DNA of 26,322 nucleotides, taken from a virus. The position numbers were made by a program, and so were the translations under genes. The stretch spans positions 1-26,322 of the IMG/VR virus record IMGVR_UViG_3300010149_000139. One strand, 5' to 3'. Of this stretch, positions 16,274 to 24,144 are shown piece by piece. Positions within the stretch are counted from its first letter, which is position 1. Each line of letters starts with the position of its first letter. The notes below the pieces were generated by a model. That model was given only the letters and a program-made list of their open reading frames with translations, was not told the DNA's origin and did not search any database.

Positions 16274-17989
16274 ATGAGTACTATAATAGATACTTCCGAA
16301 TGGGAGTTAGGGAAAGATTACCCTGAATGGATGAATGAAGTTTCTTTAGCTACAATATCAAAAGGTTACTTACTACCAGATGAAACCCCTAGAAAAGCAT
16401 ATAGAAGAGTAGCTGAAAGAATAGCTAAAAGATTAGATCGTCCTGATTTAGCGAATAAGTTTTTTCGTTATATGTGGAAAGGATGGTTGAACTTAGCCTC
16501 ACCTGTACTATCTAATACAGGGACCGATAGAGGATTACCAATCTCATGCTTTGGTATTGATACACCTGATTCAATTAGAGGTATTGGGTTAACTAATGCT
16601 GAGCTTATGAGATTGACCTCTTTAGGTGGTGGAGTAGGTATAGGACTTTCGAAAGTAAGAGGAAGAGGTCAAAAGATAGGCAAAGATGATATGGGACAAT
16701 CAGAAGGAATTGTACCTTGGGCTAAGATATATGATTCTACTATAATTGCTACAAACCAAGGAGCAGTAAGAAGAGGTGCAGCCTCTGTAAATCTCGATAT
16801 TAATCATCCTGATATAGAAGAGTATCTACAAATCAGAAGACCTAAAGGAGATCCAAATAGACAATGTCTTAACCTACATCAATGTGTAGTAGTAGATGAT
16901 AAGTTTATGCAAAAACTAGAACATAGAGACCCTTCAGCTATGAAGCTTTGGGTAGAAATATTAAAATCTAGGGTAGAGACTGGTGAACCTTACATTATGT
17001 ATAAAGACAATGTAAATAAATCAAATCCACCAGCATATGTTAAGAATAATTTAGAAGTTTCAATGACAAATATATGTTCTGAAATCACATTATTTACTGA
17101 TGAGGAGCATTCTTTTATATGTTGCTTATCTTCTGTTAATTTATCTAAATGGCATGAATGGAAAAACACCGATTTAGTAGAAACTGCAATATATTTTCTA
17201 GATGGAGTGTTGGAAGAGTTTTTAGCTAAAACTTCTGGAAGAGAATCTTTAGTAAGAGCACATCGTTCTGCTAAAAAAGGAAGAGCTATTGGTTTAGGAG
17301 TGTTAGGATGGCATACTTTATTACAAAACGAAAAAATACCATTTAATTCTATCTCAGCTACTTCTTTAACGCATCAAATTTTTTCTAAAATTAGAAATGA
17401 AGCAGAACAAGCTTCTAGAAAACTAGCAGATGAATACGGAGAACCAGTTTGGTGTAGAGGAACAGGAATGAGGAACAGTCATTTACTAGCAATAGCACCA
17501 ACAGTATCTAATTCTACTATATCTGGCGGAGTTTCTGCAGGAATTGAACCAGTCCCAGCTAATGTTTACACTTTTAACTCTGCAAAGGGTACTTTTATTC
17601 GTAAAAACCCTGCTTTAGTATCTTTTCTTGAAGAAAAAGGTGCAAACACAGAGGAAGTATGGGATCAAATTATGAAAGATAGAGGATCAGTTGCTAATTT
17701 ACCAGAAGATGTAATGTCTTTAGAAGATAAACAAATATTTTTAACATTTTCGGAAATTAATCAATTGCAGTTAGTAGAACAAGCAGCAGTGCGACAGAAA
17801 TACATAGACCAAACTCAATCTTTAAATTTAGCTTTTGATCCTACTGATTCTGCTAGATTTATTAACTTAGTTCACCAGACAGCTTGGAAATTAGGTATAA
17901 AAACATTATATTATTTAAGAACAGACTCAGTAATCAATGGCGACATAGGTTCAAGAACTTCTGAGGACTGTTTAGCTTGTGATGGTTAA
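16274..17989 (+). CDS. nrdA: Compact class I ribonucleotide reductase, large (alpha) subunit NrdA (571 aa)
   Basis: All catalytic positions of the alpha subunit are visible, numbering from the ATG at 16274. Cys92 (LPISCFG) and Cys283/Cys284 (FICCLSS) are the redox pair. Asn266, Cys268 and Glu270 (NICSE) correspond to E. coli N437, C439 and E441. The PTVSNSTISGG loop is at 409-419, and Tyr546-Tyr547 (TLYYLRT) relay the radical. CLACDG at the end holds the C-terminal thiols re-reduced by thioredoxin or glutaredoxin. At 571 aa it is much shorter than E. coli NrdA (about 760) and lacks the N-terminal ATP-cone, so it should not respond to dATP through that site. An in-frame ATG at 16235 lies inside nrdB and encodes non-conserved residues, so 16274 is preferred. 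Confidence 0.9.
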   Translation: MSTIIDTSEWELGKDYPEWMNEVSLATISKGYLLPDETPRKAYRRVAERIAKRLDRPDLANKFFRYMWKGWLNLASPVLSNTGTDRGLPISCFGIDTPDSIRGIGLTNAELMRLTSLGGGVGIGLSKVRGRGQKIGKDDMGQSEGIVPWAKIYDSTIIATNQGAVRRGAASVNLDINHPDIEEYLQIRRPKGDPNRQCLNLHQCVVVDDKFMQKLEHRDPSAMKLWVEILKSRVETGEPYIMYKDNVNKSNPPAYVKNNLEVSMTNICSEITLFTDEEHSFICCLSSVNLSKWHEWKNTDLVETAIYFLDGVLEEFLAKTSGRESLVRAHRSAKKGRAIGLGVLGWHTLLQNEKIPFNSISATSLTHQIFSKIRNEAEQASRKLADEYGEPVWCRGTGMRNSHLLAIAPTVSNSTISGGVSAGIEPVPANVYTFNSAKGTFIRKNPALVSFLEEKGANTEEVWDQIMKDRGSVANLPEDVMSLEDKQIFLTFSEINQLQLVEQAAVRQKYIDQTQSLNLAFDPTDSARFINLVHQTAWKLGIKTLYYLRTDSVINGDIGSRTSEDCLACDG

Positions 17990-18022
17990 ATATAAGTAAA
18001 ACGTTTAAAAGTTATAGATAAC

Positions 18023-18058
18023 TATTTATATTAAATGAGCTCAGTTTATATTAAATGA
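18023..18058 (+). promoter_or_regulatory. TATTTATA box and duplicated start region with a 7-codon leader ORF
   Basis: TTTATATTAAATGA occurs twice, exactly 20 bases apart (18025-18038 and 18045-18058). The second copy carries the ATG of the large surface-protein gene. The first provides an ATG at 18035 that opens a 7-codon ORF (MSSVYIK) whose TGA stop overlaps the real start as ATGA. A TATTTATA box (18023-18030) overlaps the first copy, and a GTTAT-AG-ATAAC inverted repeat (18011-18022) precedes it. This could be a promoter plus translational-coupling leader, or a recent 20-base duplication. Confidence 0.45.
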
Positions 18059-21000
18059 AGACAGTTAAAATAAAAAACCGGTCTATTGCCGCTGATATAA
18101 GTATTCTAAAAGTATATCATACATTTCTTGATAATAGTAACCTACTTACCACGGAAGCATCAGCTAGTGGAGTATTTACAGGTAAAGATTTATTTAATGG
18201 TATAGAGTTTCAAGTAGATGATGATGTAGATCAGTTTGTAATAGAAAATCTAGAACCAGCAGGCTGTGTTGGTGATGAATGTAACGTATGTACAAATATA
18301 GGCTCAGGTAGTATATCCGGAGAGTTTTCTTCTTCTAATTTTAGCTACTTTATACAACCAGGTAGATTCGGTACCGTAGAGTATAACGGTCAATATAATA
18401 GACTAATTTCAAGTTCTGATGATATTAATACTACTTTATTTACTCACAACCATTCAGTTTACGGTTCAGTTGAATTAACAGTAACACCTTCAGGTTCTTT
18501 TGAATTCGAAGGGTGGTACGATAATGTAGATAGAGTAGGAACTGCACTTTCAAATAACAGTACTGTAGTAATAACGCAAGATACAATAGATGGATTAGAT
18601 ATTCATTCAAATAATTGGTATGTAAAATATGAGAATAATGACCCTCTATTTAAATTAAATGCTATAGATGGAGAAAATATTACAACATTCACTACATCTT
18701 TAAATGAAAATAGTACCCCACATGAATTAGCTAAATTTTACTTTTCTGATATAGACGGAGATGCACTAACAGTCTCACTATCTCCAGATGCAGGAGGACA
18801 TTTTTCATTAACAACTAATTCAAATTATATATCACTTCAACAAGTTACATCATCTTTAGATTATGAAACTAAGACAGTATATAATATGTCAGTTAGTGTG
18901 AGTGATTCTGAAACCACTACATTGCTACCTATTACTGTAAATGTAATAGATAACCTACAACCTAATGTTGTTAATCAGACAATGCCTAATTTTGGGGAAA
19001 ATAATCCCGATGGTTTTTCTGCAGGAAATATAGCAACTACAGATCCGGAAGGTGATACCGTTACTTTATATAATATAACTTTACACGCTATTAAACTATC
19101 AGGTAAATCAATATCAGCATCCTTATATTCTGGATCAGGCTTTTCAGATCCAACCCCTGATGCTTTTGATATCTCACCTAGTGGAGCGATAACTAAGAAA
19201 AGCGGCGCTTTCCTTAATCATAGACTTATTAACGAATATGTTTACAAAGTTTTTGCGGATGATGATTATAATGACGGAACAGCATCCGCATTAATTACGA
19301 TACCTGTTATACCAGATGCTCAAACTGTTACCGTAACAGGAGATGGAGATAATGATGTGTATGTAGTAGAAACAGCACTTTCCGGATCTTCTGTATATGA
19401 CGATATTAGCGGAACTTCAGGTTCTATAGCTACATTTACTGCTAATATACCAGTTACATGGTCCGTAGATGTACCTCATAAGGTAAGCATAAATAACTCA
19501 GGAGAATTATCAGTTTCATCAGATATAAATAATAACTATAATGTAGGAGATACCTTTAGCGTATTAGTTACGGGTACAAGTAGTATTGGACGAACACATG
19601 ATATAGTAATTACGGTAAATATAACACAAGATCAAAGTCCGGCTACAATCACAGGTTTAGGAACATCTTCTTTTGCATATGTAATTGAATCAGCAGTAGA
19701 AGATGATTCTGTATATTTGAGTTCTAACGGATATTCAGGTACTGCATTAAAGTTTGAATCAGATCAAACACCTATAACTTGGTCTATTACACCGACTTCT
19801 AAATTAGAAATAGACTCTTCAGGATTTGTAACACTTGGATCAGACCTTTCAGGTTCTGCTTTCTTCCATCCACAAACTATTGCTAGTCAAGTAGTCGCAA
19901 CGAACCAGTTTGACGTTACTTCTTCTTTAGATTTTACATTGCAGATTACAGAAAATACTGCACCGGATATAATATTTAATAATCACGTTTCATCTTTTGA
20001 TACGAATTATGCAATAGCAAATAGAAGACTAGTTACAGCATCATTTAATGATGTGGAAGGAGATAGTATAAATCACGGTTCATTTACATTTACCGATACA
20101 TCAGGGCAATTAGATTATGTAAAAGCGGGAGATGTTTACTATATTTACGCACTAAATCCTCTATCAGCTAGTGCTTATTCTTTTGATATAGGAATTGCAG
20201 ATGAGCATGGATTCAGCCGAAATGAAGAAACACATACTATAAATGTAGGATTTGCACAAAATTATCCACCTACTATCACCTATAACAACCATACAGTAAA
20301 CTTATTTAGTAACTTAGCTGTTTCAGGTGCAACATTAGTAACTGCTTCAATAAGTGATACAGAAGGAGATCCAATAAACTATAGCTCTTTTACATTTATT
20401 GATCCATCAGGTGAATTAAATGCCGTTCAAGATAGTAGATCAGGCTACGAAGATATTTTCTATATACAAGCTAATCAAAATCTTACATCATTAGATTACG
20501 AGTTTACTGCTAGTGTTGCAGATAATCATGCTTTTGGAACATCAGATCATTCATTTACTTTACAAGGTTCCTCTACAGGTACATTGAGAAATAATAGCGT
20601 CTTTATAGTTGAAACAGGACTAACAGGCCTAGGATACGAAGCAACAAAAGGATTTGGATCAGGAGCATCAGCTTCATTAGATGTAATTTATTCTCCTAAC
20701 GTAGGAGGTCAGGTCGTACAAGCCTACACATCTACAAACCCAGCAGTACTTGTCGATAGCTTAGGTAATTTAACTTTAGGAGTAGATATGTCAACTACTA
20801 CATCCGGTTCAGGTGATACATATACTTCGGATATTACTTTTACAGACCAGTACGGTAATGTTGGGACAGGAGTTGTTGATGTAGAAGTTACTTACCCTAA
20901 TTCTGGTTCATACATAAGTTATTATGGTGTGCAGCCATCTAATGGTAAGGCATCAGGATTAGATGAAACCGGCGGTAACGGTACCGGTAGTTTAGAAATA

Positions 21001-23340
21001 AGAACTCAATACATAGAAGATGGTACTAATATAGCATTTGATTTTGCATCTTTAACCTCAGCAGCACTTAACCAGGATTTTACAGCATCAGATACTGAAT
21101 TTACAATAAATAATAACTCAGGTTCTATAACCATACTAGGTATTGGGGATATGCTTACAGAGGGAGCAGAAGTAATAACTGCATATTTAAAAGATTACAC
21201 AGGAGGAGTTGGAAATAATTTATATGATTCAAATGGTAATTTAATAACTAATAAATCAACTCATAACCCTTTTGATGATACAATCTCATTAAATATTTTT
21301 GATACAAGTAAAAGATACATAGGCTTAAGTCCCTCTCAAGGATCTGTAGCAGAAGGGCAATCAGTTACTTTTACATTACTAAGTCAAGGAGTTCCAAATG
21401 GTACAGAAGTTTTATTTAATATTGAATCAGGATCATCTGGTCAAGTTGATGCAAATGATTTTACTTTATCTTCGGATAGATTTGTAATGAACAACAATAC
21501 AGGTTCAGTAGATATTTCTATCAATACAGATGCTCTTGCTGAATCTAATGAGACATTAGGATTGCAGTTAGAACTATATGATTCGGAGAATAAGCTTACA
21601 GGTCAACTTTATAATCTTGTTACAGTACAAAATACAGATACAGATGCACCTACTATTACGATAACAGGCAATAATCCACATACACATGAAGTTAAAGGTA
21701 CCTACACTGATGCAGGAGCTACAGCAAGTGATACAGTTGATGGGAATCTTACTACTTCTATAGTTGTTACAAATAATGTTAATGATCAAGTATCAGGTTC
21801 ATACACAGTTGTCTACGATGTAAGTGATTCTGCAGGTAATACAGCACAAGCAACTCGAACAGTAAACGTAGTTGATACATCACCACCGGTGATAACTCTA
21901 ATAGGTACTTCATCTATTCAAGTATACCAAGGACAGACTTACACCGATGCAGGAGCAACAGCACAAGATGCATATGAAGGAAATATCACTTCAGATATAG
22001 TAACAACAAATCCAGTAAATACATCTAATTTAGGAACTTACCTGGTAAGGTATAATGTTGATGATGCATCTGGTAATTCAGCTACAGAAGTAACTAGAAC
22101 AGTAAACGTAGTTGTTAATAACATACCAATCATAAGTGGAAATCAACAAGACTATACAATAGAAGTTGGGAGCACTTTTGGTAGTGCAGAAGCATTAGAA
22201 GGTGTTTCAGCATCAGATACAGAAGATGGAAATATAACAGCAGACATAGTACTTACTAACCCAGTAAATACAGCAGTAGTTGGTACTTATACAGTTAGGT
22301 ATAATGTTGATGACTCATCAGGAAATTCAGCAGTAGAGAAAACTACTACGGTATATGTTGTGGATACCACTGCACCTGTCATTACTATGGTAGGTTCTTC
22401 ATCTATAGACATAAATGTAGGTGCTACATATACCGATGCAGGAGCAACCGCATTAGATAATTATGACGGTAATATTACTGGAAACATAACCACAACAAAC
22501 AGTGTTAATACATCTATAGCAGGGTCCTACACAGTTAAATATAACGTATCTGACTCAGAAGGTAATGCAGCAACCGAAGTTGTAAGAACAGTAAACGTAA
22601 TTGCCGGACCAAGAGAGTTTAGTTATGGGTTATCTAACTATAGAATAGATTTTGAGTTTATAGCTTCAGAAAATGACGGTAATGACAGATATCATACTGT
22701 AGAAAAAGATTCCATTTCCGGTCAAGGAACATACAGTCCTAACATCGGAGGTGATGAGACTTGGTCTCCAGTTAATCCAGTAGAGAACACTAGACATCAA
22801 GGCCTGCATAACATTAAAAAGGAATCTAATAAAGGTGTATTTGATGGGTATTATACTTGGCATCAACTATCAGGAAGTAAAGGTGGTGAGGAAGGACGTA
22901 ATAACGATTTAACCGGAGGAGCTAGATCAAAAGATTTAGCACACTCTATTACATATAGTTCTGATATAGATAACAACCCAGGTGGTGTATATAGCTTCGA
23001 CTACCAATCTACAACAAAATTAGACATAACAGTGTCTTATGAAGTAGATACAACTGCTAGTTTAGATATAGTATTTGGAGTAGCAATATGGAATGAGAAT
23101 TCATCAGGGTACCCTCCAGAAGAACTAACTAATCAATGGACCATTTATAAAAGTTATGGAAATTATTTAAATGCTCAAGGCGTTGAAACATCAACACCCG
23201 GTAGTTATGCGGTAAGTGGTATTGGAGATGAAGTAGCTGTATTCGGAACTAATAGTCCAAAGATTTGGGTTAAACCTGTAGTAGGATTTTTCGATCCATC
23301 AGGAAGCGCCGGAGGAGAAGGCGGCGGAGATCCAACATAA
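18055..23340 (+). CDS. Giant Ig/cadherin-like repeat surface protein (1761 aa)
   Basis: The protein is nearly all beta-rich and Ser/Thr/Asn/Asp-rich, with very few Cys (a CVGDECNVC cluster near residue 72). There is no signal peptide, fitting a virion protein rather than a secreted host protein. Visible modules in order: a unique N-terminal domain (1-200); cadherin-like repeats with DIDGD and DPEGD acidic motifs (about 200-420); three copies of a module beginning VYVVETAL, AYVIESAV and VFIVETGL, with two EGD-containing repeats between the second and third; two Calx-beta-like domains (about 960-1195); four DUF5011-type Ig domains (1197-1516); and a unique C-terminal domain with a Gly-rich end (SAGGEGGG). 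Such proteins bind cell-surface glycans or decorate capsids and tails, often with calcium. It lies between nrdA and thioredoxin, away from the tail module. Receptor binding or capsid decoration is inferred. Confidence 0.75.
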   Translation: MKTVKIKNRSIAADISILKVYHTFLDNSNLLTTEASASGVFTGKDLFNGIEFQVDDDVDQFVIENLEPAGCVGDECNVCTNIGSGSISGEFSSSNFSYFIQPGRFGTVEYNGQYNRLISSSDDINTTLFTHNHSVYGSVELTVTPSGSFEFEGWYDNVDRVGTALSNNSTVVITQDTIDGLDIHSNNWYVKYENNDPLFKLNAIDGENITTFTTSLNENSTPHELAKFYFSDIDGDALTVSLSPDAGGHFSLTTNSNYISLQQVTSSLDYETKTVYNMSVSVSDSETTTLLPITVNVIDNLQPNVVNQTMPNFGENNPDGFSAGNIATTDPEGDTVTLYNITLHAIKLSGKSISASLYSGSGFSDPTPDAFDISPSGAITKKSGAFLNHRLINEYVYKVFADDDYNDGTASALITIPVIPDAQTVTVTGDGDNDVYVVETALSGSSVYDDISGTSGSIATFTANIPVTWSVDVPHKVSINNSGELSVSSDINNNYNVGDTFSVLVTGTSSIGRTHDIVITVNITQDQSPATITGLGTSSFAYVIESAVEDDSVYLSSNGYSGTALKFESDQTPITWSITPTSKLEIDSSGFVTLGSDLSGSAFFHPQTIASQVVATNQFDVTSSLDFTLQITENTAPDIIFNNHVSSFDTNYAIANRRLVTASFNDVEGDSINHGSFTFTDTSGQLDYVKAGDVYYIYALNPLSASAYSFDIGIADEHGFSRNEETHTINVGFAQNYPPTITYNNHTVNLFSNLAVSGATLVTASISDTEGDPINYSSFTFIDPSGELNAVQDSRSGYEDIFYIQANQNLTSLDYEFTASVADNHAFGTSDHSFTLQGSSTGTLRNNSVFIVETGLTGLGYEATKGFGSGASASLDVIYSPNVGGQVVQAYTSTNPAVLVDSLGNLTLGVDMSTTTSGSGDTYTSDITFTDQYGNVGTGVVDVEVTYPNSGSYISYYGVQPSNGKASGLDETGGNGTGSLEIRTQYIEDGTNIAFDFASLTSAALNQDFTASDTEFTINNNSGSITILGIGDMLTEGAEVITAYLKDYTGGVGNNLYDSNGNLITNKSTHNPFDDTISLNIFDTSKRYIGLSPSQGSVAEGQSVTFTLLSQGVPNGTEVLFNIESGSSGQVDANDFTLSSDRFVMNNNTGSVDISINTDALAESNETLGLQLELYDSENKLTGQLYNLVTVQNTDTDAPTITITGNNPHTHEVKGTYTDAGATASDTVDGNLTTSIVVTNNVNDQVSGSYTVVYDVSDSAGNTAQATRTVNVVDTSPPVITLIGTSSIQVYQGQTYTDAGATAQDAYEGNITSDIVTTNPVNTSNLGTYLVRYNVDDASGNSATEVTRTVNVVVNNIPIISGNQQDYTIEVGSTFGSAEALEGVSASDTEDGNITADIVLTNPVNTAVVGTYTVRYNVDDSSGNSAVEKTTTVYVVDTTAPVITMVGSSSIDINVGATYTDAGATALDNYDGNITGNITTTNSVNTSIAGSYTVKYNVSDSEGNAATEVVRTVNVIAGPREFSYGLSNYRIDFEFIASENDGNDRYHTVEKDSISGQGTYSPNIGGDETWSPVNPVENTRHQGLHNIKKESNKGVFDGYYTWHQLSGSKGGEEGRNNDLTGGARSKDLAHSITYSSDIDNNPGGVYSFDYQSTTKLDITVSYEVDTTASLDIVFGVAIWNENSSGYPPEELTNQWTIYKSYGNYLNAQGVETSTPGSYAVSGIGDEVAVFGTNSPKIWVKPVVGFFDPSGSAGGEGGGDPT
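21643..22602 (+). repeat. Four tandem DUF5011-type Ig-like domains of about 80 residues
   Basis: Units start at residues 1197, 1277, 1358 and 1441 of the surface protein (bases 21643, 21883, 22126 and 22375). Each has the pattern APVIT-like strand, a (Y/F)TDAGATA-type or related acidic segment, D-G-N-(I/L)-T, TNPVNT-like turn, G-(T/S)-Y-x-V-x-Y-x-V and D-x-(S/A)-GN, closing with a TVNVV-like strand. The third unit is the most divergent at its start. This pattern is typical of bacterial Ig-like DUF5011 modules in adhesins. Confidence 0.85.
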
Positions 23341-23374
23341 AATTTTATAAAGTAGTTGGTAATATAATATTTTA

Positions 23375-23385
23375 TTCGTATATTA
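23375..23385 (+). promoter_or_regulatory. TTCGTATATTA motif upstream of the microprotein/thioredoxin pair
   Basis: An exact copy of the 11-base motif at 10791, here 16 bases before the ATG of the 44-residue ORF. The surrounding 61-base gap is almost pure A/T. Candidate promoter for the small accessory genes that follow the giant surface-protein gene. Confidence 0.4.
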
Positions 23386-23401
23386 TAATAAAGAATAAGA
23401 T

Positions 23402-23536
23402 ATGTCTAAAACATCTAACAAAAGCCGTTATCAGCAACTTATGGAATGGCTACCGACTTTAAAAAAAAATACAGCTAAAAAAAGAAGTGCTAAATTTTCT
23501 AAAGCTAATCACTATAAATCTAAAGGAGTAAAATGA
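23402..23536 (+). CDS. Basic 44-aa microprotein coupled to thioredoxin
   Basis: The ORF encodes a Lys/Ser-rich peptide (MSKTSNKSRYQQLMEWLPTL at its start, then a KKNTAKKRSAKFSKA stretch). It is strongly basic, has one short amphipathic segment (QQLMEWL) and no cysteine. Its TGA stop overlaps the thioredoxin ATG as ATGA, the usual layout for translational coupling. The last codons also contain the only strong Shine-Dalgarno sequence I see in the window. I do not recognise a family. A nucleic-acid-binding or leader-peptide role is possible from charge and position. That it is a real gene is supported by the ATGA junction and by the motif upstream, but it could also be an untranslated leader. 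Confidence 0.5.
   Translation: MSKTSNKSRYQQLMEWLPTLKKNTAKKRSAKFSKANHYKSKGVK
23524..23528 (+). promoter_or_regulatory. Strong Shine-Dalgarno AGGAG before thioredoxin
   Basis: AGGAG ends four bases before the thioredoxin ATG. It is notable because almost every other gene in the window starts without such a site. It supports the 23533 start and suggests that thioredoxin either came from a source with conventional ribosome binding or is expressed in a different way from its neighbours. Confidence 0.7.
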
Positions 23537-23790
23537 CAAAAGCAATTAAGTTTTACGCTTCCTGGTGCGGTCCATGCAAGATATATGGAAAAACCTGGAG
23601 TAAGGTATCTGAAGAATTAAATAGTAATGCTGAATTTATTGAAGTCGATATAGATAAAGATACAGAAGGACTTGCTGCAAAATATAGAGTACAATCGATA
23701 CCTACTACTATAATACTAAAAGAAGAGAAGATTATTAAAGAAGTTGGATTAGTAAATGAACCAAAATTAAAAGAACTAATATTAAATTAA
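23533..23790 (+). CDS. Thioredoxin (85 aa)
   Basis: This is a minimal thioredoxin fold with the active site WCGPCK at residues 11-16 (Cys12 and Cys15), the cis-proline in SIPTT (Pro57), and a final strand-helix KIIKEVG. At 85 residues it is shorter than E. coli thioredoxin (about 109), lacking the first strand and helix, like other phage thioredoxins and glutaredoxin-like proteins. A cytoplasmic role is expected because there is no signal sequence. The likely substrate is the C-terminal CLACDG thiol pair of the NrdA encoded nearby, making a phage-encoded nucleotide-reduction set. It is coupled to the upstream 44-residue ORF through an ATGA overlap and is followed four bases later by the next gene. 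Confidence 0.9.
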   Translation: MTKAIKFYASWCGPCKIYGKTWSKVSEELNSNAEFIEVDIDKDTEGLAAKYRVQSIPTTIILKEEKIIKEVGLVNEPKLKELILN

Positions 23791-23794
23791 AGTT

Positions 23795-24091
23795 ATGTTA
23801 AGAAAACCAGATTCAATCCCAAGCTCAGATACGATAATTACAGACCCTGCATTAGAACCGTTTTTTATATCTCGTTCGAATACTGGAGGGTATACATTAT
23901 TTGAAAGAGTAGTAAAAGGTGAAAATGATACAGAGTATATTAAAACTATCTGTTATCCTTCTAATTTTACTAATGCTTTAAAAAAGGCAGCAGAAGAATT
24001 ATTAAATACTAATAGAGAGTTTACATCTATTAAAGAGTATGTCGAAGAGTTTAAAACTATTCAGACAAAGATAACTTCAATAATGGAATAA
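23795..24091 (+). CDS. Hypothetical protein (98 aa)
   Basis: I cannot name a family. The N-terminal half contains TDPALEPFFISRSNTGGYTL followed by an FERVV strand. This ALEPFFI-x(n)-GY-T pattern looks like a small beta-domain seen in short uncharacterised phage proteins. The C-terminal half is a long charged amphipathic helix (NALKKAAEELLNTN, then SIKEYVEEFKTIQ), suitable for protein-protein contact. There is no cysteine apart from one in ICYPS, no membrane segment and no signal peptide. It begins four bases after the thioredoxin stop, so it is co-transcribed with it. The function is unknown. Confidence 0.6.
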   Translation: MLRKPDSIPSSDTIITDPALEPFFISRSNTGGYTLFERVVKGENDTEYIKTICYPSNFTNALKKAAEELLNTNREFTSIKEYVEEFKTIQTKITSIME

Positions 24092-24144
24092 TAAAAGCGT
24101 TAGCCTATACGCAAAATACCTGGCAAAAATTAAATAAGTAAATT

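Noticed and set aside
24096-24111. GCGT-ACGC small inverted repeat between the 98-aa gene and queC as a terminator
   Set aside because: Only four base pairs with an eight-base loop and no T-run.
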